A DNA stretch of 64,000 nucleotides from Tubulanus polymorphus (taxonomy: Eukaryota; Nemertea; Palaeonemertea; Tubulaniformes; Tubulanidae). Shown in pieces: positions 21,962 to 34,800 of the stretch. The position numbers and the translations under genes were made by a program. Position 1 is the stretch's first letter, and each line of letters starts with the position of its first letter. The stretch is from assembly GCF_964204645.1 (NCBI RefSeq), contig NC_134032.1, positions 6,629,175 to 6,693,174 of the forward strand, read 5' to 3'. The notes under the pieces were generated by a model. It did not search any database. It saw only the letters and a program-made list of their open reading frames with translations, and had not been told where the DNA came from.

Positions 21962-22860
21962 TACGTATTTTCCACTTTTTTCGTCACATAAATTTCATCT
22001 ATCAGATTCGACAACTAACACATTCTAAACAAAATTTTGTACTCTGATAGTAATATAACAGTCTCTCTCTCTCTCTGCATAGATTATATGTATGTACTGT
22101 CCATCCTATTTTAAACTTAATTACTTTCTGTCAGACAGCAAACACCTGCGGAAATATGGATCTAGAGATCGGCAATCAGTATGTCCCTTCAGGTGTTCCG
22201 TACAAGGCCTACTGCATACTGCTGTACCGATAATACGTCAAAAAGAGGAATGCTCAGAGAATATTTTCAATTTTGGCCGCATGGCTTGTCAGAACACCCA
22301 TCATTGCTGCTTTGCAGCTCTGTTTTCATGTATCTATATGTTAATAATGTACATAACTTGACACTTTTTTGGTTAACAATTATCATTATAGTGTTGCTAT
22401 TAATGGACATTGTACCTAAGCAAACCTTTGATATTATGATTCTTTGTCAAATAAAGTCATATAGGCCTATACTTTTAAAGAAATGATGAAACTTACCACA
22501 ATTGGATCATGAGCATGAAACTAAGTGTATGTGTAGATATGTGAACTAAAAATGAATATGCATTCATTCATTATTTCAAATTTCAAAAGAATGCATTTTT
22601 CATTGAAATGTTAAAAATTATATCTGGGAAAAAACTGTGCTTGATCCCCTCTGCTTAAATTCCTGGATCTGCCCCTGTACATAGGCCCAGTGCAATTTTT
22701 ATTTGGCCTGTATAATATGAGGAATGATGAATGGGTATTAATTAAATCTGAAGAAATCTGGCATCGTTTCCTACTGCACACGAGCAACATCAGGTTGATC
22801 CTCGCTCGCCACGGTCAATTGTGGAGATCTCATTCTCTTTAAGTGCTTTTTTTTTTTAAG

Positions 22861-25800
22861 GGAGCAGATAATTGCGGCAATCAATTGCGGATCAGGTGCG
22901 GTGACTTGTCGGCAACACTAATTAAGGATCAATTTATGTGTCCAGGAATCCATTCGTTATGTATTCAACTCAATGATGAAGACACCGATGCCCTTGTTAC
23001 TCCTAAGAATTTCACCGACATGGCCGGCAAGTCGAGTCTGAAAGATTGGAAGACGGCAATACGTATCAATGGTAGACCGCTGCGGTAAGAATTGAAGATG
23101 TCTCCATCTATTTTGGGACTACAATTACCAGTTAATTGTAACCAAAATTGGGCAACTAACCTTAGACTGATCGAAAGTCTACTTTTGAAGATCCTCAGAC
23201 AATGCATGGTTTTTTTATCGAAAGAGGGGTAAATATGTGGTATTTCGATCAAAAAAGACACAATTCGCTGTACATGGATCATAAAGGTGGCCAATGCATT
23301 GTATTTTGATGACAAAAGGTAGTATTTTGATGAAAAAGGGCACCAACACGTGTTTCGCATCTTGATGAAAAAACATGGTATTTCGAAGAAACTGAAACAA
23401 ATGTGTTGTAGGCCTATTCCAATTTGAGGGCCAAATAGGCCTGTAGGCCTGAGGTAAATAAGAGAAATGGCAATAATTTGAAAGTATCTTTCCAGGAAGT
23501 ATATGGAGCTAGGTTATTTGGATTTCTACGAACACAATATGCGATGTACAATGCGTTGTTTCCCGCGCTCGGTGGTGAGTCGAGATGACTTGCTCGACCC
23601 CCACTCCCCACTCGCCTTAACTGGTAATCACCATCTTGAAAATAATATGCTGGACGACGAATCAGAGGGAGAGCCACCGGTCGCAAAACGAAGCAGACGC
23701 AAGCTGAGTAACCCGATGCAGACAATTAGCTTCCGGCGATATTCGCAGGCAATTCGTGATGGCGTCAACCCGTTCAGTCAACACGTAGACGATGATATAC
23801 ACCAGTTCGACATGTTCAGTCGACAACGCGACGTCAATCACAACGCGTTAAAGCGTAATGCCTCTTTTTCTTTGTCAAAAAGTCACGACGAGGACGTCGA
23901 ATTAGCGCGACAGAAACGAGTCATACGCTACGAGGAACTGACGAGTGTTCGTCTTGATAATGAGGATGAGCCTGTGGTGCCACCTAGCGATTGTACCAGG
24001 AAGTCAGATGGAGCTTTGAATTCACCCGGGGTGGCCGATGTATCTGGTAATGCCGGTTAGTTTTTCTTCTCAGGGAATCAAGTCTTGTTCAAAAAGGCCT
24101 ACCATCTCCTAGGCTGGTTCCATAGTCCAGACTTGCGCTTAGGGCCTAGTCTAAAAGTGGTGTTAGATCTTGAACCTATTCTTAAGTTGTTGGATTGGCT
24201 AAAGAATGGTTAATGGTCTTAGACTGTTCTTGAATCTAAGACACAAATATGGAAGGTCCCCTTGGCTTGCTGATTGTTCTCTCCCCTTTTTAACCCACTT
24301 GGGACTTCAGTCCCAGCGGGCTATTGCGTTCACTTTTTGTCCTCATCCGTCCGTAGACGGAATCCAGTTATTTTGGGAAGTTTTAAAGACGCCTAGATGT
24401 AATGTCTTGATATTGGGGTTAAAAATGTATCTACCCTAGACTCATCTTCAGCCCGAAATCTGCCCCTGTCAGAATCAAGATGGCCGACTGGCAGCCATTG
24501 TTGTTGCCAAAATCAGCACTTTTTACACATTTTTTAACTTTATGAGGGAAATTTTGAAGACACTTTGATCAATTACGTTGATCTTTCGTTTATATTTGAA
24601 TCCCCAAAGGGCCCATCAGCATAACAAGAATTGGGTTGATCGGACTCAAGATGGTCGTCCTATGACCTTTTTAGTGCCCAAAAATGTCAATTTCAGCCCG
24701 AATTCTGAGTCCTGTAGCTTCCTACTGTTTTGCCATTTCACAATTTTTGATTGGTATTCTTTGGAATGGGATGTTTTATACCCGAGACCGGCATTTTTCA
24801 TCAGCCAATTATGACGAAATTGGTGGCCATCTTGGTGTCATCAGTACTCATTCGTAGGTGGGAAAAAGTTTGTCCTCATTATATTGATACCTAAGCATAT
24901 TTTGTTACCACAATCGATTGAAAAGTTGTAGCTCATAACGTGTCCTATGATTTTGGTGAGTTTCAAGGTCATTGGTTTTTGTATATGGCCACCAGGGGGC
25001 GTTGAATAATGGAATATCTTAACATTTCTATATTATATTCGTACCTATGCATATTTTGTAACCACAATCAATTGGAAAGTTGTAGCTCATGACATCATCT
25101 ACTATTGTTGCGAGTTTTAAGGACATTGTTTATTCTATATGGTCACCAGGGGGCGTTGAATAGTAGAATAACTTAATATTTCCTTATTATATTGGTACCT
25201 AGGCATATTTTGTTACCATGATCAATTGCAAAGTTGTAGTTCATGACATGTTCTATGAATGTGGTAAGTTTCGAGGTCATTGGGTTTTGAATATGGTCAC
25301 CAGGGGGCGTTGAATATTGAAATTGTTAGATTGTTGAGCATTTGGAACCACTTCCCAAGTGGGCATGGTGTCCCTGGGCCCCTAGTTGTATTTGTATTTG
25401 GTCGCCAGGGGGTGTTGAATAGTCACTTAGTATTTCCATATTATATTAGTAGCTAGGCATATTTTGTTGCAACATTCAATTGCGAAATTGTTGGTCATTA
25501 GATGTTCTATGATTGTGGTGAGTTTGAGTTCATTGATTTCCGTATATGGTCACCAGGGGATGTTGAATATAAAATTGTTAGATTGTTGCAGAGTTGCCAC
25601 TTCTCCGGATTTCTCCGGAATTCCGGATTTTAAAAAAATCCAATTTCATATCCGGATTTTCGGGAGAAGTCAAATAACCACAAAAGAAAACATCGCGAAA
25701 AAAATAAAATCAATTCGGGATTCGACCCTAAACATCATAACGTGACGGCTCCGTAGAGGGTTCGAAAAAGCCGTATTGTGCTGCCACGTAGTGGCAACAA

Positions 25801-28800
25801 CCCCGCAGTACACGATTAAACCAAGATGACGCGATGATCGAAATCGACTGACGCTTCGTTTGTTTTTGGCTCTGGTTTATATATGAGGTGTATTTGACGG
25901 AACCAATCACTATTTGAAAAAATGATCTATAGGCGGTAATAAAAGTGAGGCCTATAACGCGTATTGCGCCAGAACGCATCTCCTGGCGTTCTAATTTTGA
26001 AAAAATTTCCGGGGGAGGCCCCCCAGACCCGCCGACTTATTTTCCGGATTTTTAGCTTCACATAAGTGGCAACTCTGTTGTTGAGCATTTGAAACCACAT
26101 CCCAAGTGGGCATGGTTTCCCTGGACCCCTAGTTTAAGTTTTTTGGGCAGTTTTGTAGAAGTTTCAATGGATTGATATTTGATTTATATATGTATCTACC
26201 ATAGACATAACTGCAGTCCAAAAACTAACCCGATCAGATTCAAGCTGGTCTTTGTATTTTTCAATTAGTCGATTTTTATGCAATCATTATTGGCCATCTT
26301 AAATGTCATTTGGTCCTCCTTGATTGGTGGAAAACGGTTCTTTATTCAAACCAAATGAAGACATTTTTGGGACTTTGAGTGGTCTTGCAAAAGACTTGAT
26401 GATAATTTTTTATCTGAATTTCAGTGTCCTTGGACAGTCCGTTTTTCTGGCAGTGCATTGTAGATTATGGTTTAATCGATGAGGTCTTCAAAGACATCAT
26501 CCATTCCATACGCATTTTTAAACTTCGATTGATGAATGACGCCGTCGAAAAAACAGGTACAACCTAGAACCCGGTTGCGCTGTGAAATTAAACCACTCAA
26601 CTGTGGAACTGGATTCAGAGTCAAAATGAATCAAATTAGACCCACACGACTGTGGTTCAGAGTCTAAATAAACCCACACAACTGTGGAACTGGGTCCAGA
26701 ATCAAACAAACCCACACAATGTGAATCTGCTAACATGCAAATTCTTCCTTTCTGCGCAGAAGCCGAACAATTGTCGAACATAGTCGGGGAGTTGAAGTTG
26801 ATGGATCGACTACGATACAAACTCTCAATGAAACAGAAAAAACTACGACAAGAAGGAAAATCGCTCGAACAAGAAGTTGAAAGTATGTACTGTTCAAATC
26901 CGATTCCACAGTTGTGAGTTAGAGTTAACTCAGAGTCCGTTTATTTTAAACAGATTTTTAGCTCATTTGTGACTTTCGTCCCATCGGGCTATTGCGTTCA
27001 CTTTAGGGTCCTTGTCCATCCATTCCTTCATTCGTTCATCCATCCGTAGATGGAATCCAGTTGTTTTGGAAAGTTTTGAAGACGCTTCCATGGATTGCCT
27101 TCATATGTAATTTATGCATGTATCTATCCCAGATACATCTTCAACCCAAAAATAGCCTTGATCAGAATCAAAATGGCTGACTGGGGGCCATTTTTATTCG
27201 CCAAAATTAGTACTTTTTATACATTTTTCGAAGTTTTTAAGGGAAATTTTGAAGACTCTTCTATCAATATCTGGATCTTTTACTTATATTTGTATCCCCA
27301 AGGGGTCGATCGGACGCAGTCCTGTGATCTGCCAATCTTTGTCTGAATTCTATGATTGCTTCTTAAATGGTAACTGACACTTGTTTTTTTATTTCAAAAT
27401 ATGATGTATTCTATTGATCTATACACTCATCTTCAACCGTTCTGTTAAAAAATGTTTAGTTTACGCGTAATTTGTGATTTTGTAATATAATTTGTGACCT
27501 CATTTCGTTGTGTATATCTCTTACTGTTCAGAGTTGGCTAAACCAGCAGGTGCGCGCTGCAAAGTCATTTACGGGACAGCTGAGAAATAGCGTCTATAGA
27601 AATGCGTTGAATTTTGAGGAAATGGTGTGTATTTTCTGTTATATCTTAATGCGGGCAAGATTGTTTTACAGTTTTGAAACTGGCCAGGGAGGTAGAAGGA
27701 TCTATTGTCTATTGCATCAACCTATTTCAAAGAATCAACGAGTAATTTGAATAGGCTTAATCGATCAAATTGAAGTTGCAGATTTCAATCCGCTGCTATG
27801 AAGCTATTAAAGTACACTATGCTTAAGGCTCTCAGCACTTACTTCTGCTCCATAGTTCACCTATAGTCCAGCACCACAAACATACTATACAGTGTCTTAT
27901 AAGCACTCACAGATTTTGAGCTCACTAAAGAATAGATAAATTCATATTCATTTGCTATTTACTATTTTTCATAGTCATTTAAGTAGTTTGAAAACTAACA
28001 CTTCAAAACTCTACAAAAACTTTCAATAAATTTCTACAGCCTTTACAACAAATAATATTCAAAGGAATAATGTTTTTCAATTCATATTTAACTATCAATT
28101 GTCTCACGCTGCTGAAGAGTTTAGATAGATTACATCACAAATCCTATTTTTGCGCTTAGTTTGAACAGATGTGGTCCGTTCAACAGCTAATTATAATATA
28201 TAATGATATGTAGACTTTCAAAATCAAGAGGCATTTTGTCTGAATTCGAATGCCAAATAAGTATAAAATTAAGTTGAATTGCTCTTGTAGCTTATTTCCT
28301 ATTCATTTCTATAGACATCATTTCCGAGCCGTCTCTTTAGTGACGTAGTTCTATTAATAGACACAATACATAAAATCAATTCTAACTAGATTGAAGAGAT
28401 TTGTCCAATTTTGAAATTACGTAGCCTTATTGTATACTATTATCTATCGTTTAGTGTAAAAAGTAGAAAATCTTTTAAAAAGTGTCAGTTACCCTTTATG
28501 CAGGTGTCAATGAATGACCTGAATATCCCCCCTCTCCCCTGGGTGAGGCATTCGACAGGTATACGATCAATACGATGTCCATACGATGCTACTAGCCTAT
28601 CGTACATGAATCAATTCATTATCAGTTTTTAATAGACTGCCTAACGAAACGGATTTTTGAACTTCCGTATCAATGTTGTATCTCTGTTCTGACGGAATAT
28701 TAATGAAATGAACAAACGTCGAATAAATGTCTCTCAATAAACCTAAATTCCATTGCTAGGATTCAATTGGATGAATGATGACGTCATATCTCAATCCTTA

Positions 28801-31800
28801 TGTGTATTAGACTGGTTGACTGTCTCATTCAATAAGCTTATGGAAGATAGAAACCGGTGACCAGTCTTGGATACAACCGCATAGTTAAAAGTTTTATGGA
28901 ATTGAATAATCGCGCCCCGTGGACATTGCCAAATCTTTATTCTTAAAATCTGTAATCTGAAATGCTTATATGAATTACCGCTTTTTGATGTGACTTGACC
29001 CTTTGACACTTGTTGTTGGTTGTTGACACTAATTAGTGTGACTCATCGATTGCGATTCTGTTCGTACTGTGACTGACTGTGAGAACATCGATTGCCTTAT
29101 ATCTCCATGTTGGCAGTTGACGTATAGATTTCGAATGCCTGGGAACACAAAAACTGACCAAAGTCTTATTGTGATAGTATGCCTGTCTGACCAGTAAGCC
29201 CTGTCTGTGAATCCTTATGGTATGCCTGTCGTATTGAAAATAGAAATAATCGAATGCCTCATCTGGGGGTTCAGGTCATTCATTGACACCTGCATTAATG
29301 GTTAGCTATTTTTCATTGAAATTTGTGATAGGCATTCTATGAAACGAGGTCTCCCTGGACCCCTATTCTAACTCCTGAGTCAAATCTTATCTCATTGGAA
29401 AAATCGGAGGTTTCCTGATTAATTTTTCCCAAATAAGAGAGTTTGAATTTCTTTGGCCGGTTTAACAAAACGTAATTAACCCTTGATTATGATTAAATCA
29501 CAATTATCAAGTTAGGTGTTCTGCAAATGAAATTAACTTAAATTGAAATAAGGTTAATTACCAGTACCAAAATAAATTCTCCTCTAGAGCATTGGTTAAT
29601 CATTTAATGGTGATTAGTTTCTTAGAATAACCAAAAAATTTCAGATATTTTTTATGAAATTTGGTGTTGATAATAACTGATGGAGGCAATTTCTATCTAT
29701 ATTCATTTTTTCAGATTGTCTGAATTATTTAGATTTTTTTTGCCACTTTGTAAATGATGTCAATACTGTAATCTAAATCTTATTTATTTTCAAACACCCC
29801 AAGTATTTCCATCGAGTACTGTACCCTTTCCTATGGTTTTTGCCAATATTTTCTAAATTTGGATTTATCGCCAATGGTTTTTCTATACGACCCGGCCCTG
29901 CGGTATTGCATTTAGCCACCGGCTAAATCCGCCATCTTTTTTCTTGGCGTTCTCGCAGTAGAACGCGTTGGATTTTTTCGCCGTAAAAATCTGGGAATTA
30001 GGATATTAGGGAATTTTCACTCTCGTAACGGTGAGTCCGTTCGGTTTGGGGGTTATCCCTGATTTCTTTTTTTCCGTAAGAATTTTATTTACAAATATAA
30101 TTTGATTGAATTGAATTGAATTGTTTTGATTTGTAACAGGATAATTATGCCACCCCCTCCTAAGGGTCAGCATCGTGGCGGGGAGGGATGCGGGCATTTG
30201 TTTGGCGCCTGGGACAACCACGATTCATGTGCGTCGTGCAGGCGCAAATCCGGTCAAATATGTGCAAGGAGCAATCCTTGCAATATTTGCGTCGTGTGGT
30301 CCGAGGACCTTTGGCTTCGGGCCGATAAGGCTCTTAAACTAAGAGATCGTCGTCGAGTTAGCAGGGATTCGTCGGTTTCGGCCGATGTGCCAACCGACGT
30401 TTCTAATCCTGTTTCTTATCGTAAAGCGGAGCGGTCGCCGGTCGTTCAGGTACGATCGGCTTCCCAACTCCGTTCACCGGGGAGGAACGCTGGTTCACCG
30501 GCACCGGTCTCCAGTCATTCACCGGTCTCTGGTCGTTCACCGGCACCGGTCTCCGGTCATTCACCGGTCTCTGGTCGTTCACCGGTTCGGCCGGTTCGGC
30601 TGGTTCAGACTACATGTTCGGAACCGAGCGCGCGCCGCGGTAGTCGCGAACGGCCCGCACCGGTTCGGTCGGTACCGGTCCGGTCCGGGTCGGGCATCGG
30701 TCCGGTTCGGCCACCGGTCCGGTCCAGACGTCGTCTGGTTCAAAACATCCGGTACGTTCATCGTCTGATTCTGATCGTCGCTCCGGGGATAGAGCTCGCT
30801 CTCCCACTAGATTTAGACGCCGTGAGCGTAATAAACGGGCAAGATCTCCTTCTCGCAGATCAAGGTTTGATCGCGAGAGGGACTACGATCGTTATTGTCG
30901 GAAGTTTCGCCGTCGGTCTTCTCATCGTTCGTCGACGTCGGTTAGCGATGAAAGCGATTCTTCTAGTAGGTCGCGATCCCGTTCGAGGGACCGTCACCGA
31001 AGTCGGCATGATCGTCGGGATACTGGAAAATACCTGACTCAGAAGGATTTCCATGTATTTGAGGAGAAAATTTTAAACTTGTTATCTTCGTCGCAACAAG
31101 TCGCTGCAACTTCTACAACAGGTAAGCCTATTCCTGATTGTCCGGTTAGAAGTTCGCCAGCCCACTCAGTTTTTCGGAATTCTGACTCTGAATTCCTGGA
31201 TGCTGCGGTAGGGTCTGATTTCAATGAGGATCCGGTCCCAGAGGCGGCAATTCCTTCTGGGGTCGTTCCTGTCGCAAGCAATTGTGGGTTGCCCCAGACG
31301 ATGGGGGCTTCCCTGGCTCGCAATGTATATCCGTCCCGTTCAGTTTTATCCGAACCAGCGGGGGACATGCCATTTAGAGCGATGATAAGTGAGTTCTTTG
31401 TCAAGCACGGGGCAACTCGCGCTAAGCCCACAGCAGCTCCTCTGGTCGGTGAGTCAATGGAAGCTTATCGCCCTCCGGACTCCGATCTTAACGTTTTACG
31501 GGAATCGTCAGCGGTTTCAAGAGAATGGGCTCGATTGGATACGCAATTATGGGGTGAATGTCGGCCTGGAACTTTTTCATTTCCCCCTCCAGAACGGGGT
31601 ATGAAATCTGGGAAATATTTTAGTTCAACCGATCCACCTATAGGCGCATTTCGCTCGGCGTATTACGCAACTCCAGGTGCTGTGGATCACAGTCATAACT
31701 GCCTGGATGCTGATTATACTTTGATCAGCCCGGATACTGTTACAGCACAGTCGGGTATTCGTTTGCCTAAGTCCGGTTTGGTGGCCATGACGTCAATCCT

Positions 31801-34800
31801 GGACAATCTTACCAGGGTTGGTTCGTTTCAAGATATGGCACTTAAGGTGTTGACGGGTGAGCTTCGCGAGACTCACGCCGCCGTTCATGCGGGCTCCGAC
31901 CCAGAGTCAGTTGCCCTAAAACTGGAGGGAATGGACCGGATTATCCAATCTTTGGCTCGGTCTGTTTCGCATGTAATTCCGTTGTCGGTTCGGGGTCAGG
32001 CTAATCTGGTGTTAGCCTCCCGTCAGTCAGTGATGGACTCCAGTGCCAAAACTCGTCTACCGGATATGGTGTCCAATGCTTTGCTGAGAGCCCCATTGGG
32101 GACGTCTTCACGTCTCTTCTCCGGTTGGTGCGCTCCGGTTTCCGCAGAGCTGAGGAAGATTCGGGAGGTTCAGGCCAAGTCCAACCCCCGAACTCCGTGG
32201 AAAAAGCGTTCTGGTCCGACGCCGGCGGCGCAAGGTTCGGCACGGACGCAAACAGGACCATCTCAAACTTCAGCGCTTTCTCAGGCGGTTTCGGATGCCG
32301 GTTGGAGAACTAGCGCGCAACTTCAACAATCGTGTCAAGCCTCGTCCGGTCGTAACAGTTCCGGTTCGTATCGAGGCAAGGGAAGGCTCCAAAAAGGGGC
32401 TCTTCCTTTCGGAAAAACTCGAAATGAATTCTTGGGACCAGTGGGAGGTTGTCTGCAGCAGGCAGCAACCCACTGGTCCGACCTCTTTGGAGACGGTTGG
32501 CCCTCCCGGGTCGTCTCTCGGGGCTACCGTCTCCGTTTCCTAAGGCGACCGCGCCTGATGAGGTCACCTCCCGACATGCGGCCAAAACCAGGTCAGGAGG
32601 CCTTAATCTCTCCGGCTCTCAAGGAACTGGCAGAGAAGGGAGCGATAGAACCAGTTTGCAACGAAACTTCTCCCGGCTGGTTTTCTCGAATATTCATGGT
32701 ACCAAAGGCCACAGGGGGTTAACGGACAGTGATAGATCTGTCATCCCTCAATCGGCACCTAGACATTCCAAGGTTCCGGATGACCAAGCCCAAGGACGTG
32801 ATTCAAGGGCTCCGTCCGGGTCAATGGGCGGCTTCATTGGACCTGAAGGATGCTTACTTTCAGGTTCCAATTCACCCAAAATCTCGGCGATTTCTCAGGA
32901 TAAAGTGGAAAGGCCGCCAGTTCCAATTCAGGTCTCTTCCATTTGGCCTCAGTACGGCCCCGTGGGTTTTCACCAAGTTGGTCAAGTCAGTTCAGAAGGT
33001 ACTTCAGTCAAGGGGTGTTCGACTGTTCGTTTACCTCGACGACTGGTTAATAGTCGCGAATTCGGCTCAGGAATGTCGGGAGGCAATGACCTCAGTCTTG
33101 GACTTAGTCCATCAGCTAGGGTTCCGCGTAAACAGGGAAAAATCTCAGTTGACGCCGGCCCAACAGTTCACTTATCTCGGCATGGACTTCGATCTCCGAA
33201 TCGGCAAAGTCTTTCCGTCTATGGTTCGAGTGGCCAAACTTCAAGAAGCTGTAGCGGGAGTGTCCACAACCCCGAGAACAGCTCGTTACTGGTCACGGCT
33301 TCTAGGCTCCATCAGGTCCATGGGTCTGGTGGTGCCCTTAGGCCGCCTCAGAAGCAGGCGCTTGCAACAATATTGGAAGGTCTTCTGGTCTCAGTCGAAG
33401 GGCAACTGGGAGGCCTTGATTCCCGTACCTCCAACCGATCTAAGTCCGGATCTTCAGTGGTGGGCGGCCACTACGAATCTTCGGCTCGGGGTGTCACTAG
33501 CCCCGTTAGAGGCTCAAGTTCGTGTATTCACGGATGCCAGTCACCAAGGTTGGGGGGCACATCTGGAGAACCGAGTCAAAGCCGGGAAATGGTCTCGCTA
33601 CGAGGCCACCAACCACATAAATTTCCTAGAAATGCTGGCCGTGTGGAAGGCCCTGAAGTTCTTTCACAGGAGAGTGGAGGGCCACCACGTTTGGTTAGCC
33701 ACGGACAATTCAACAGTGAGGGCTTACCTTCAGAACCAAGGGGGCACTCACTCAGAAACCCTCACAGGTCTGTCGGCCAAAATTCTTCTTTGGTGCCAGA
33801 CAAAGGGCGTGTCCCTGACTGTGGCACATTTAGCAGGGAAAAGGAACGTGATGGCCGATGCTCTGTCTCGTCGAGGTCAGGCTATTGCGACAGAATGGGT
33901 TCTCCACCAAGAAGTAGTCGATCGGGTTCGGGGCATTTTTGGCAATCCGCTGCTGGATCTGTTTGCCACCCGGTTCAATCGGAGGTGTCCTCTGTTTGTG
34001 TCCCCGTTTCCAGACGCGGAAGCGTGGGGGGTCGATGCCTTCTCTCTGGACTGGTCGGGGATGCATGCGTATGCGTTCCCGCCCACACCAGTCCTGCCGC
34101 GCCTACTGGATCAAATAGAGAGATCAGTCAATTGCAACATAGTTCTGGTAGCACCATGTTGGCCGGCTCAGAAATGGTTCCTACCACTTCTCAACCTACT
34201 GTGCGACAACCCCAGGATTCTTCCGAATTTCCCATCGCTTCTGTCTCAGGGGATCTTTCGGCATCATCCAAACAGCCAGTGGTTAAATCTGCTCGCCTGG
34301 CCATTGTCCATCGATCCTTGTCAGCTTCAGGCTTTTCAGAACAGGCTGCCTCCTTTATCGCAGGATCTAAGCGGCCATCAACAAGTACCATTTACGATGC
34401 CAAATGGAGTCATTTTGCGGATTGGTGTGCTGCAGGGGAAATTGATCCATGCTCACCCTCTGTAGCTCAATTGGCAGATTTTTTACTGCACCTATTTGTA
34501 GCAAAAGGTTTACAGGTCATAACTATTAAAGGTTACCGCTCCGCGATTTCTCATACATTGCGTGCTTCTGGATGGCCAAATGTAGCAGGGGATCATCGGA
34601 TATCCCAGCTGGTTGCTGGGTTTTCTATTTCCCGGCCTCGGGTAACAAGGACAGTTCCACCATGGGATCTGTCTGTAATTTTGAAGAAGTTAATGGAGGC
34701 TCCATTTGAACCTCTTTCGGCAGCGTCTTTTGCAAATTTGTCAAAAAAGACTGTATTTTTGCTGTTCTTGGCTTGCTCGGCCCGTCGCTCTGAGATTCAT

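Noticed and set aside
27530-27630. Possible extra exon of the SAND gene (SWLNQQVRAAKSFTGQL)
   Set aside because: It has an acceptor and a helix-like sequence, but its phase does not fit the donor at 26882, whereas that donor joins in phase directly to the exon at 37845 and continues the coiled coil.
32449-34173. Open frame upstream of the recombinase, overlapping RT
   Set aside because: Only the part after about 34174 has recombinase motifs; the earlier part is a shadow of the RT frame.
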